Source: Rhodococcus phenolicus | Lineage (GTDB): Bacteria; Actinomycetota; Actinomycetes; Mycobacteriales; Mycobacteriaceae | NCBI RefSeq assembly: GCF_001646785.1 | Contig: NZ_LRRH01000001.1 | Span: forward strand, 1-64,000 | Direction: 5' to 3' | Length of the DNA stretch: 64,000 bases | Part shown: positions 28,657 to 37,142 of the stretch, in pieces | How the letters are laid out: every line of letters starts with the position of its first letter | How positions within the stretch are numbered: the stretch's first letter is position 1 | Notes under the pieces: generated by a model | What the model was told of the DNA's origin: nothing | Database searches by the model: none | Seen by the model: only the letters and a program-made list of their open reading frames with translations | Translations under genes and position numbers: made by a program

Positions 28657-29340
28657 TCAGGCTCCTTCCGGTCCGGTCGCCGCCACCCGCTTCGCCGCTT
28701 CCACGGACACCGCGAAGGCACTGTCGGGGTCACGATAGAGCGCTTCGGTGGCGTCGGCATGAGCTCGGACCCGCGCGTCCGCACTCGCCTTCGCCCGGTC
28801 CAGCACCGGCAGCACCGGCTCCCCCAGCCCGATCAGCGCGCGGGACAGGCTCCGCTGCATCTCGAGGTCGCCCCGGCCGAGGGCGGCAGCCAGGCCGGCG
28901 GCCAGGTCGCCCTCGGCACCGGGGGGCACGAGCGCCACGGCCGCACGCCACGCGCTGCGCGCCACGTCGTCGTCCCGGTCGTGCACGTGTGCCCGCGCCT
29001 CGGGCCAGGCCCGGCGATCCCCGATCTTCGACAGGGTGTGCAGCGCCTGGCTGCGGGCCTGCGCGCCCCCGGCGCGAAGCTCGTCGAGCAGCCTCGGCAC
29101 GGTGACGTCGACCGGCATCCGGCACAGTGCCCAGGTCAGCATGTCGCGGACGAAGAAGTCCGGTTCCACGGCGCACCGTCCGACGAGTAGCTCCACCAGA
29201 CGCGGGTCGGGATCGGTCCCGGCACGCAGGGCCGCCTTCAGCCGCACCGAGGCGTCCGCGGCGCACATCGCCTCGACGAGTTCGGCGCCGAGTGTCTCCA
29301 CCGGTGCGGGGTCCGGCCGGCCGTAACGGGTTGTGTTCAC
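28657..29340 (-). CDS. HEAT-repeat protein
   Basis: This 227-residue helical protein has several HEAT/PBS-lyase-like repeats (FFVRDMLTWALCRMP, AQARSQALHTLSKIGDRRAW, DVARSAWRAAVALVP). There is no catalytic motif, signal or membrane segment. GTG 29340 has a strong SD (GGAGG, 9 nt). The gene lies between the FtsX permease gene (50 bp upstream) and the MerR-HEAT gene, so it could be an adaptor or the partner sensed by the MerR-HEAT regulator; this is inference from context. Confidence 0.8.
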   Translation of the reverse strand: MNTTRYGRPDPAPVETLGAELVEAMCAADASVRLKAALRAGTDPDPRLVELLVGRCAVEPDFFVRDMLTWALCRMPVDVTVPRLLDELRAGGAQARSQALHTLSKIGDRRAWPEARAHVHDRDDDVARSAWRAAVALVPPGAEGDLAAGLAAALGRGDLEMQRSLSRALIGLGEPVLPVLDRAKASADARVRAHADATEALYRDPDSAFAVSVEAAKRVAATGPEGA

Positions 29341-29390
29341 GACAACCACCTCCTTCGGCGACCAGTGGACGCCCTGACACCGTGTGAGGG

Positions 29391-31841
29391 TCAAGCGCCG
29401 AGTGCGGCGACCGGCGACACCCGGCTCGCGCGATGCGCCGGAACCAGCGACGCGATCACCCCGGCGAGACCACCGGCGACGACGATGCCGGCGAGTTGCA
29501 GCCATGGGACACCCCCGAAGACGAGGTTGTCCGGTCCGAGCACCGACGCCGTGCCCGCCGCGCCGAGGAGCAGGCCGAGCGTCACCCCGAGTGCCGACGC
29601 GACCGCGGCGACGAGCAGCGCTTCGCGGACCAGCAGGCTGCGAACCCCGGACCGGGACAGCCCGACCGCCCGGAGCATCGCCGTTTCGCGCCGGCGTTCG
29701 AGCACCGACAGCGCCATGGTGTTCCCCACCCCGATCAGCGCGATCACCACCGCGACGGACAGCAGCCCGCCGACGACCAGCAGCATCGTGTCGAGCACCT
29801 TCTCGATCATGCGGCGCATCGCCACCACCCCGGTGACCTCACCCCCGGGGACGGCCGTCGCCGCGACACGGGTGACCTCGTCGGTCACAGCGACGAGGGC
29901 GTCGTCGGTCATGCCGTCGTCGAAGCGCAGCCACACGGCATCGGCCGGTGCCGGGCCGGTGACCGCCCGCAGGTCGGCGAGGTCGATCAGGTCGGGGTCG
30001 CCGGCGGATGTCGCCGCGACCGTGAGCTCACGGGTCCCGCCCGGTCCGGACACCGTGACGGTGCCGCCGTCGCTCGCTCCGAGACTGTCGACGAGCGACT
30101 GCTCGAGCACGATCGTGCCCGGTGCAGGCATGCGCACGTCGGCTCGGACGGTCGCCGCGGCGGCGCTCGCGTCGACGCCTGTCACGGCGAACTCCGTGCC
30201 CGCGACCGTGACCGTCGCGGTCGCGACATCGGTCGCCGCCCGCACTCCGTCGACGACGGCGAACTGCGCTCCGGCACCGGACGGCACACCGGCCGGGGGG
30301 CCCTCGACGATGGCGTCGACCGGGAAGTTCTCGTCGACGATCCCCGGCGCCCCGGCCTTGAGCGTGCCGGTGCCCACCACGATCGTCGACGTCAGCGTGA
30401 CGCCGATGAGCAGTGCCGTGGCGGTGGCCGCGGTGCGGCGCGGGTTGCGGACGGCGTTGCCCGCGGCGAGCGCGGCGACGGGGCCGCCGAGCCGCGCCGT
30501 GGCCCGTCCGGCCGCACCGACCGCAGCAGGAACGATCCGTCGCGAGGCGAGGACGACACCGACGAACACCAGCAGGCCGCCGGGACAGGCGATCACCACG
30601 TTCCCGGTGGCGACGCCGACCGCGAGCAGGCCCGCACCGGAGACGAGGGCGAGGGCCGCGCAGGCACGGCGGATCCACGAGTCCCCGGCCGGTTCGGGTT
30701 GTGTCTCGATGGGGTGCAACGCGGCCAACGCCGGAATCCGGGTGGCCCGGCGGGCCGGTCCGCTCGCGGCGACCACGGTGACGGCGGTGCCGAGAACGAC
30801 ACCGGCCACGACCGTCATGGGGCCGACGGTGATCGAGGTGAGCGGGATCGGTACGTCCGCGGCGCGTGCGAGCGCGACGACGAGGGCGGCGAGTCCGCAC
30901 CCTGCGAGCACACCGAGCGTGGCGGACACGAGACCGACGACGAGGGCTTCGCCGCCCACGCTGCGCCGCACCTGTTTCGCCGACACTCCGACGCATCGCA
31001 TGAGGGCCAGTTCGCGGGTGCGGGCCGCGAGCAGGACCGCGAAGGTGTTCGCGATGACGAGGCCGGCGACGACGACGGCGATCGCGACGAAACACAGCAG
31101 CACGTTGCGCAGCAACGAGATGTCGCCGACGTAGGCGCCGGCGACCTCGGTGGCGCGGTCGGCACCGGAGACGACACGTGCCCCGGGCAGGGCGGCGGAC
31201 AGCGCGGCGACGAGGTCGCCGTCACCGGCGACCCGCAGTTCCACGTCCGCGTCCGCGCCCGCCCAGGATCGCACCTGCGCGGTGTCGCCGAACACGAGCC
31301 CGGAGTCCATGGCCTGCGGCGAACCGTCGAGGTCGACGGTGCCGACGACCGTGACGGCCTCGGGCGCGGCATCCCCGGCGACCACGGTGAGCGTCTCGCC
31401 CGGCGCGTACCGCGATCCCGAGCCGACGACGACCTCGCCGGGCCCGCCGGGCCAGCGCCCGTCGGCGAGCCGCTGCCAGCGCAACGACTCGTCCGGGGCG
31501 AGGCTCGTCGCCCTGGCCGGTTCGGGCGTTCCCTCGGCCCCCACGATCCGGATGTAGCCGGTCACGTCCAGCGCCGCGGAGCGCACCCCGGGCACCGCGA
31601 GGGCGGCTGCCTGCACACGGTCGGGTCCGACCTCCGGCTCCGGACCCCGCGACTGCTCGAGGACCACCGCTGCGGCCACCCCCTCGTATTGGGCGGCAGC
31701 GGCTTTCGTGATCGATGCGTTGACGGTGTCGCCGAGGACGAGGGTGCCGACCGCGAACGCGACCGACACGATCACGGCGAGCGCGGACGCGATGTAGCGC
31801 CCGCGATGGGCGCGGGCCTGCGCCAGAATCAGCTGCCTCAT
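29391..31841 (-). CDS. ABC transporter permease, FtsX/MacB type
   Basis: This 816-residue permease has an N-terminal transmembrane helix followed by a large external domain. A first FtsX domain comes at about 260-380 (LLCFVAIAVVVAGLVIANTFAVLLAARTRELALMR), then membrane helices, a second external domain, and a C-terminal FtsX domain (LSVAVVIALIGVGNTMALSVLERRRETAMLR). The duplicated ten-helix architecture is that of exporters or mechanotransmission systems for lipids, peptides or antibiotics. It overlaps the ATPase gene by four bases (ATGA). The substrate is unknown; the neighbouring two-component system probably controls it. Confidence 0.93.
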   Translation of the reverse strand: MRQLILAQARAHRGRYIASALAVIVSVAFAVGTLVLGDTVNASITKAAAAQYEGVAAAVVLEQSRGPEPEVGPDRVQAAALAVPGVRSAALDVTGYIRIVGAEGTPEPARATSLAPDESLRWQRLADGRWPGGPGEVVVGSGSRYAPGETLTVVAGDAAPEAVTVVGTVDLDGSPQAMDSGLVFGDTAQVRSWAGADADVELRVAGDGDLVAALSAALPGARVVSGADRATEVAGAYVGDISLLRNVLLCFVAIAVVVAGLVIANTFAVLLAARTRELALMRCVGVSAKQVRRSVGGEALVVGLVSATLGVLAGCGLAALVVALARAADVPIPLTSITVGPMTVVAGVVLGTAVTVVAASGPARRATRIPALAALHPIETQPEPAGDSWIRRACAALALVSGAGLLAVGVATGNVVIACPGGLLVFVGVVLASRRIVPAAVGAAGRATARLGGPVAALAAGNAVRNPRRTAATATALLIGVTLTSTIVVGTGTLKAGAPGIVDENFPVDAIVEGPPAGVPSGAGAQFAVVDGVRAATDVATATVTVAGTEFAVTGVDASAAAATVRADVRMPAPGTIVLEQSLVDSLGASDGGTVTVSGPGGTRELTVAATSAGDPDLIDLADLRAVTGPAPADAVWLRFDDGMTDDALVAVTDEVTRVAATAVPGGEVTGVVAMRRMIEKVLDTMLLVVGGLLSVAVVIALIGVGNTMALSVLERRRETAMLRAVGLSRSGVRSLLVREALLVAAVASALGVTLGLLLGAAGTASVLGPDNLVFGGVPWLQLAGIVVAGGLAGVIASLVPAHRASRVSPVAALGA

Positions 31842-32629
31842 CGCGCCACCGCGCTCGCCGAACCGAGTCCGCGCATCGCGTCGAGGACGGAATCCGCTGT
31901 GGGATCGTTGATTTCACCGGCGAGGCGACCGTCCGCGAGGAGCACGACCCGGTCCGAGTACGACGCCGCGACCGGATCGTGGGTGACCATGACGACGGTC
32001 TGACCGGTCTCGCGCACACTCGACCGCAGCAGCGCCAGCACCTCGGCCCCGGCCTGCGAATCGAGATTCCCGGTGGGTTCGTCCGCGAAGATCACGTCGG
32101 GCTGCGGTAGCAGCGCCCGCGCGACGGCGACGCGTTGCTGCTGCCCACCGGACATCTCGTGCGGAAGATGATCGAGACGGTCGGTCAGCCCGAGCCGCCC
32201 GACGACCTCGTCGAACCAGTGCGTCGCGGGCAGGGTTCCGGCCAGCCGCATCGGCAACAGCATGTTGTCGCGCGCGGTGAGCACGGGCAGCAGGTTGAAC
32301 GCCTGGAACACGAAACCGATGCGGTTGCGGCGCAACCCGGTCAGAACCGCGTCGGTCGCCGCACTGATCTCGACCGCGCTGTCGGCTCCGGCACCGCGGC
32401 CACCACCGTGCAGCACCACCCGGCCGGAGTCGACACCGTCGAGACCGGCCAGCGCGTGCATGAGTGTGGACTTGCCGGACCCCGAAGGACCCATGATCGC
32501 CGTGAACCGGCCGCGTTCGAATGCAACCGAAATACCGTCGAGGGCGCGAACTTCGGCGTTGCCGTGCCCGTAGACACGGACCACGTCGTGCGCCGAGCAC
32601 GCGGGTGTGAGAACAGTGGTGGAGGTCAT
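31838..32629 (-). CDS. ABC transporter ATP-binding protein (MacB/LolD type)
   Basis: The 263-residue ATPase energises the FtsX-type permease. Walker A is GPSGSGKST, followed by the Q-loop FVFQAFNLLPVL, signature MSGGQQQRVAVARAL, Walker B VIFADEPTGNLDS and H-loop VTHD; all are intact. ATG 32629 is supported by a TACTGT -10 box six bases upstream, implying a leaderless mRNA for the exporter genes separate from the two-component genes 129 bp away. Confidence 0.95.
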   Translation of the reverse strand: MTSTTVLTPACSAHDVVRVYGHGNAEVRALDGISVAFERGRFTAIMGPSGSGKSTLMHALAGLDGVDSGRVVLHGGGRGAGADSAVEISAATDAVLTGLRRNRIGFVFQAFNLLPVLTARDNMLLPMRLAGTLPATHWFDEVVGRLGLTDRLDHLPHEMSGGQQQRVAVARALLPQPDVIFADEPTGNLDSQAGAEVLALLRSSVRETGQTVVMVTHDPVAASYSDRVVLLADGRLAGEINDPTADSVLDAMRGLGSASAVAR

Positions 32630-32635
32630 GGTTCG

Positions 32636-32641
32636 ACAGTA
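32636..32641 (-). promoter_or_regulatory. -10 box TACTGT, leaderless promoter of the ABC exporter operon
   Basis: On the minus strand TACTGT is followed by 6 nt (CGAACC) and ATG 32629. The 128-bp gap to the response-regulator gene would hold its operator. Confidence 0.45.
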
Positions 32642-32757
32642 GGAATCATCGGGGTCCCGGCGCATCGGCGCGACACCCGATCCTGCGGCGCACCGCGTCA
32701 TACCGGGGTATGACCCGGCACGGCCACCACAGATACCCCGGTCCTACTGCGCTGTCC

Positions 32758-33462
32758 CTACTGCGCTGTACCCAGCAGTTCGTCCGGACGCACCAGTCCG
32801 GCACGGAAGGCGAACAGCACCGCCTGCACCCGATCACGCGACCCGGTCTTGGCGAGCACCCGCCCGACGTGGGTCTTGACGGTCGCGGCGGACAGCACGA
32901 ACCGTTCCGCGATCTCACTGTTGCTCAGGCCGTGGGCCATCGCGGTGAGCACCTCGATCTCGCGCGGGGTGAGATCGTCGGGAAGGTCGGCGCGGGCATC
33001 CGATGTCGCCGCGGTCCGCTCGAGGATCGGCGAAACGTGCTGCAGCAGTCGGCGGGTCGCGCGCGGTGCCATGACCGCCTCGCCTCGGTGCACGGAGCGG
33101 ACGGCGTCGAGCAGATCCTCCGGAGGCGCGTCCTTGAGCAGGAATCCGCTGGCGCCGGCCGCAATCGCCTGTACGACGTAGTCGTCGTTGTCGAACGTGG
33201 TGAGCACCACGACCTTCGGGGCCTCGGGGTCGGTGAGCAGGGTGCGCGTCGCCGAGATTCCGTCGACCCTCGGCATCTGCACATCCATGAGGACGACGTC
33301 CGCGTGGACGCGCGCGAGCTCGGTCAGAGCGGCGGCGCCGTCGGACGCTTCGGCGACCACGTCGATGTCCGGCTGCGATTCGAGCACCATCCGCAGGCCG
33401 GCACGGACGAGTTGCTGATCGTCGACGAGGGCGACACGGATCGGTGCGGCGGAGTCGATCAT
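32758..33462 (-). CDS. NarL/LuxR-family response regulator
   Basis: The 234-residue regulator has a receiver domain with VDDQQ, phospho-acceptor D60 (VLMDVQMP), TTFDND and LLKDAPP. The C-terminal LuxR-type HTH is LTPREIEVLTAMAHGLSNSEIAERF...TVKTHVGRVLAKTGSRDRVQAV. ATG 33462 lies ten bases after the histidine-kinase stop, so the pair is co-transcribed. The adjacent exporter genes are the likely target, as in many kinase-regulator-MacB-type clusters. Confidence 0.93.
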   Translation of the reverse strand: MIDSAAPIRVALVDDQQLVRAGLRMVLESQPDIDVVAEASDGAAALTELARVHADVVLMDVQMPRVDGISATRTLLTDPEAPKVVVLTTFDNDDYVVQAIAAGASGFLLKDAPPEDLLDAVRSVHRGEAVMAPRATRRLLQHVSPILERTAATSDARADLPDDLTPREIEVLTAMAHGLSNSEIAERFVLSAATVKTHVGRVLAKTGSRDRVQAVLFAFRAGLVRPDELLGTAQ

Positions 33463-33472
33463 CCCTGTCACC

Positions 33473-34651
33473 TTAGGCGGGGAGTTCGGCGCGCACACGA
33501 TAGCCACCCCCGTCGCGTGGCCCCGCGAGAGCACGGCCACCGTGCAGGCGCGCGCGTTCCTCGACTCCGGTCAGTCCCTGCCCACCGGGTGGGGCCTCGA
33601 CGAGTGCCGCCGCGCCGCGCCCGTCGTCGACGATCTGCACGACGAGCAGCTCGGGCTGCCAGTCGAGCGTGACATCGGCGTGGGCGCGTGGGCCTGCGTG
33701 CTTGAGCACGTTCGTCAGCGATTCCTGCACGATGCGGTAGACGGACAACTGCGTTCCCACCGGGAGGTCGCGGGGCGGGCCGGTGACGGTGTACGTCAGG
33801 TCCAGGCCGCTGCCCCGCATCTGGTGCACGAGCGCGTCGAGGTCGTCGAGGCCGGGAGTGGCCGTGAACTCGCGGGGCGAGTCCTCACGCAGCACCGACA
33901 GCAGCGACCGCATGTCGGTCAGGGCGCGGCGCCCGGTCTCGGCGATCGTGGTGAGCGCACCTGCGGCGGCCTCCGGATTCGCGGCGGCCGCGTACCGGCC
34001 ACCGTCGGCCTGCGCGATCATCGCGGTGAGCGAGTGCGCGACGATGTCGTGCATCTCACGGGCGATGCGGGTGCGTTCCTGGGTGGCCGCCAGTTCCGCT
34101 TCCTTGAGCCTCTCGAGTTCGAGCAGCCGGTTGCGTTCGGTCAGCGACTCCATCTCGCGCAGCCGCAGTCCCCGCACCCGCCCGAACGCCCACACGCCCG
34201 CGAGCAGGATCGCGACGAAGGCCGCCGCCGCGACCGTCTCGAGCAGGGTCCGGCCCTCGTACTGTCCGAAGTAGCGGACCCCTGCCGTCGCGCCGCCGGC
34301 AACCGCCACGACGAGCGCACCGTTGGCGGCCCAGCGCGGCGCGTACGCGGCGAGCGCGAAGACCGAGGCGAGCACCGCGAACGGTGCGATCAGCGTCATC
34401 TGCGGAAGAACCAGCAGATGCACGTACGCCGCCGCGGCGACCAGTGTCCCGGACAACACGGGACGGGTCCGGCGCCACATCAGGGGCACGGTCAGCGCGA
34501 GCGCCAGCACCTTCGCCACGGTGCCCTCGTCCCCCGTGGCCGCCCCGGCGACACCGAGCACGGCCAGTACGGCGGCGACGACCCCGTCGATCGCCGGGAC
34601 GTGGGCCCGGCTCCACCGGTTCCACCGCTCGATCAACGGGGTCGTCTGCAC
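33473..34651 (-). CDS. Sensor histidine kinase (HisKA_3, NarX-type)
   Basis: The 392-residue membrane kinase has about five to six transmembrane helices in the first 155 residues, with almost no periplasmic loop, so the signal is probably intramembrane or envelope stress. A coiled coil (ESLTERNRLLELERLKEAELAA) leads to HisKA_3 with H201 (REMHDIVAHSL) and a HATPase with QESLTNVLKHAG and DDGRG. GTG 34651 has a GGAG SD located in the end of purE and was chosen because it lies just past the purE stop. It partners the downstream LuxR-type regulator. Confidence 0.9.
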   Translation of the reverse strand: MQTTPLIERWNRWSRAHVPAIDGVVAAVLAVLGVAGAATGDEGTVAKVLALALTVPLMWRRTRPVLSGTLVAAAAYVHLLVLPQMTLIAPFAVLASVFALAAYAPRWAANGALVVAVAGGATAGVRYFGQYEGRTLLETVAAAAFVAILLAGVWAFGRVRGLRLREMESLTERNRLLELERLKEAELAATQERTRIAREMHDIVAHSLTAMIAQADGGRYAAAANPEAAAGALTTIAETGRRALTDMRSLLSVLREDSPREFTATPGLDDLDALVHQMRGSGLDLTYTVTGPPRDLPVGTQLSVYRIVQESLTNVLKHAGPRAHADVTLDWQPELLVVQIVDDGRGAAALVEAPPGGQGLTGVEERARLHGGRALAGPRDGGGYRVRAELPA

Positions 34652-34664
34652 GAACCGCGCTCCG

Positions 34665-35177
34665 TCAGCCGAGCAGCTTCTGCCGCAGCGCGTCGTCCTT
34701 CTCGAGCACCATCTGCTCGAGCCCGGCCTGGAAACGTTCCATCTGCTCACGCAACGCCGGATCGGCCGCACCGAGGATGCGGGCGGCGAGCAGACCGGCG
34801 TTGCGGGCCCCACCGATCGACACGGTCGCGACGGGCACGCCCGCCGGCATCTGCACGATGGACAGCAGCGAATCCATGCCGTCGAGGTACTTCAGCGGCA
34901 CGGGCACGCCGATCACGGGCAGTGCCGTCGCCGAGGCCACCATGCCGGGCAGGTGCGCGGCGCCGCCGGCACCGGCGATGATCACCTTGATGCCGCGACC
35001 GGCCGCGGATTTCGCGTAGTCGAGCATGCGCTGCGGGGTGCGGTGCGCCGAGACGACACCGACCTCGAAACGGATCCCGAACTCGGCCAGCGCCTCGGCG
35101 GCGGCCTCCATCGTCGGCCAATCCGAGTCGCTGCCCATGATCAGGCCGACCTGAGCGCCCTGCGCCACGTCACTCAC
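34665..35177 (-). CDS. purE: N5-carboxyaminoimidazole ribonucleotide mutase
   Basis: PurE converts N5-CAIR to CAIR in purine synthesis. The 170-residue class I enzyme has the phosphate loop MGSDSDW, the SAHRTP motif and [14 protein letters not shown] 35177 overlaps the purK 3' end by eight bases, so translation is coupled to PurK, which makes its unstable substrate. The length is typical of the family. Confidence 0.97.
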   Translation of the reverse strand: MSDVAQGAQVGLIMGSDSDWPTMEAAAEALAEFGIRFEVGVVSAHRTPQRMLDYAKSAAGRGIKVIIAGAGGAAHLPGMVASATALPVIGVPVPLKYLDGMDSLLSIVQMPAGVPVATVSIGGARNAGLLAARILGAADPALREQMERFQAGLEQMVLEKDDALRQKLLG

Positions 35178-36444
35178 CGTGCTCTCCCGTGTGTTCGTTC
35201 CAACCGTCGGTCCATTCGCCGTGCGAGAGCCAGTGCGCCGCACGTTCGGCACGCTCGCGGACCGCCGCCACGTACTGCGGATCGGAGACCGATCCGGCCG
35301 GGTCGCCGAGCACGTTGACGTGCCCGATCTTGCGGTCCTTGCGTTCGCCCTTGCCGTACAGGTGCACCCGCACGTCGGGCATACGCGCGAACAGGTGATG
35401 CAGACGCTCGTCCATGCTCATCGCCGGGGCCTCCGGCGCGCCCAGCACGTTCGCCATCACCGTGACCGGCGCGAGCGGCGTGGTGTCGCCGAGCGGATAG
35501 TCCAGCACCGCGCGCAGATGCTGCTCGAACTGTCCGGTGCGGGCACCGTCCATGCCCCAGTGGCCCGAGTTGTGCGGACGCATCGCCAATTCGTTGACGA
35601 TCAGCTCACCGTCCTGCGTCTCGAACAGCTCGACGGCCATCACACCGACGACGCCGAGTTCACCGGCGATGCGCAGCGCGAGCTGTTCGGCGGCCGTCTC
35701 GACCTCCTCGGGCAGGTCGGGGGCGGGCGCGATGACGACGGCGCACTGCCCGTCGCGCTGTACCGTCTCGACGACCGGCCACGTGGCGCCCTGCCCGAAC
35801 GGGGACCGCGCGACCATCGCGGACAGCTCCCGCCGCCAGGACACCTTCTCCTCGGCCAGCAGCGGAACCCCCGCCGCGAGCCGGTCTTCGACGACGTCCT
35901 CGAGTTCCTTCGGGTCGTCGAGAATCCACACACCCCGTCCGTCGTATCCACCCCGGGCGGCCTTGAGCACGTACGGCCAGCCCAGCTTCTCGCGCGCGGC
36001 CCGCGCGTCGGCGACGGACCGGACGACCGCGAACTTCGGCATCGGGGCACCCAGCTCACCGAGCCGCTCGCGCATGGCGATCTTGTCCTGCGCGTAGATC
36101 AGAGCCTGCGGCGGTGGGAGCACGTTGACGCCCTCGGCCTGCAGCACCTCGAGGTGCTCGGTCGGGACACCCTCGTGGTCGAACGTCAGCGCGTGTGCGC
36201 CGATCGCTGCGCTGCGCAGTGCGTCGAGGTCGTCGTGGCTGCCGAGCACCACGTCGGGGCTGACCCGGGCGGCCGGCTCGTCCGCGCTGCCCGCCAGCAC
36301 CCGCAGTGTCTGGCCGAGCGCGATCGCGGCCTGATGGGTCATCCGAGCGAGCTGGCCACCGCCGATCATCGTCACGACGGGCATTCCGCCGGTCAGCGCG
36401 CGGGGGGTGTCGGATCTGGGAGGCGAATCAGGTCTACCGGTCAC
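35170..36444 (-). CDS. purK: N5-carboxyaminoimidazole ribonucleotide synthetase
   Basis: PurK is an ATP-grasp ligase that makes N5-CAIR from AIR, ATP and bicarbonate. The 424-residue protein has an N-terminal [18 protein letters not shown] (AIR-binding), the ATP-grasp core ([18 protein letters not shown]) and the catalytic [19 protein letters not shown] 36444 was chosen; ATG 36384 (at [10 protein letters not shown]) is a shorter alternative. It is divergent from the GtrA gene. It is followed by overlapping purE. Confidence 0.96.
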   Translation of the reverse strand: MTGRPDSPPRSDTPRALTGGMPVVTMIGGGQLARMTHQAAIALGQTLRVLAGSADEPAARVSPDVVLGSHDDLDALRSAAIGAHALTFDHEGVPTEHLEVLQAEGVNVLPPPQALIYAQDKIAMRERLGELGAPMPKFAVVRSVADARAAREKLGWPYVLKAARGGYDGRGVWILDDPKELEDVVEDRLAAGVPLLAEEKVSWRRELSAMVARSPFGQGATWPVVETVQRDGQCAVVIAPAPDLPEEVETAAEQLALRIAGELGVVGVMAVELFETQDGELIVNELAMRPHNSGHWGMDGARTGQFEQHLRAVLDYPLGDTTPLAPVTVMANVLGAPEAPAMSMDERLHHLFARMPDVRVHLYGKGERKDRKIGHVNVLGDPAGSVSDPQYVAAVRERAERAAHWLSHGEWTDGWNEHTGEHGE

Positions 36445-36584
36445 GACTGTCCATGTTGTCACAGGCCCGCACCGGGCCGGCGTCCCGGATCGCGTCGATG
36501 TCCCGCTCTGTGAGGAACCGGACACATTCCTGTGTTAAAACTGAAAATTTTCGTGCGGATGCACAGGATCGCGATCCGGTTTCG

Positions 36585-36590
36585 TAGACT
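36585..36590 (+). promoter_or_regulatory. -10 box TAGACT, leaderless promoter of the GtrA-family gene
   Basis: TAGACT is followed by 7 nt (TGCCCGA) and GTG 36598. The stretch 36536-36552 just upstream is A+T-rich and holds the palindrome GAAAATTTTC. Confidence 0.55.
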
Positions 36591-36597
36591 TGCCCGA

Positions 36598-37131
36598 GTG
36601 TCTTTCGTCGACGTGGCCATGAACCGGGTCCCACAGCCTGTCCGAGAACTCCTGCTTCGGCACAGTGAGCTCATCAAGTTCGCCATCGTGGGCGGCACGA
36701 CCTTCATCATCGACTCGGGCATCTTCTACACCCTCAAGCTGACGGTGCTCGAAGAGAAGCCGGTGACGGCCAAGATCATCGGCGGCATCGTCGCGGTGAT
36801 CTGTTCGTACATTCTCAACCGCGAATGGTCGTTCAAGAACCGTGGTGGCCGCGAGCGCGCGCACGAAGCGTTCCTGTTCTTCTTCGTCAGCGGTATCGGC
36901 GTCGTGCTCAGCTTCATCCCGCTGTGGATTTCGAGCTACGTGTTCGGGCTACGCGTACCCGAAGTGAGCCTGACGGTCGAGAACATCGCCGACTTCGTCA
37001 GCGCCTACATCATCGGCAACCTGCTGCAGATGGTGTTCCGCTTCTACTGCTTCAAGCGGTTCGTCTTCCCCGAGGAAACGGGCGTCGACACCGAACTCGA
37101 CGAACTCGCCGAGGAACAGCTCGGACGCTGA
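36598..37131 (+). CDS. GtrA-family membrane protein
   Basis: This 177-residue four-helix membrane protein is of the GtrA/DPMS type, whose members help flip or position polyprenyl-phosphate sugars. It has KFAIVGGTTFIIDSGIFY (TM1), IIGGIVAVICSYILNREWSF (TM2 with the family NREWSF), FLFFFVSGIGVVLSFIPLW (TM3) and ISAYIIGNLLQMVFRFY-like TM4 ending in KRFVF. The C-terminus is acidic. GTG 36598 is supported by the -10 box; ATG 36619 is an alternative. It matches the Rv3277 position beside purK. Confidence 0.9.
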   Translation: MSFVDVAMNRVPQPVRELLLRHSELIKFAIVGGTTFIIDSGIFYTLKLTVLEEKPVTAKIIGGIVAVICSYILNREWSFKNRGGRERAHEAFLFFFVSGIGVVLSFIPLWISSYVFGLRVPEVSLTVENIADFVSAYIIGNLLQMVFRFYCFKRFVFPEETGVDTELDELAEEQLGR

Positions 37132-37142
37132 GTCGCCGCCGG

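Noticed and set aside
36434-36634. Minus-strand 66-codon frame in the purK-GtrA gap
   Set aside because: It overlaps the GtrA start region and the purK N-terminus in another frame, has no SD and no recognisable pattern.
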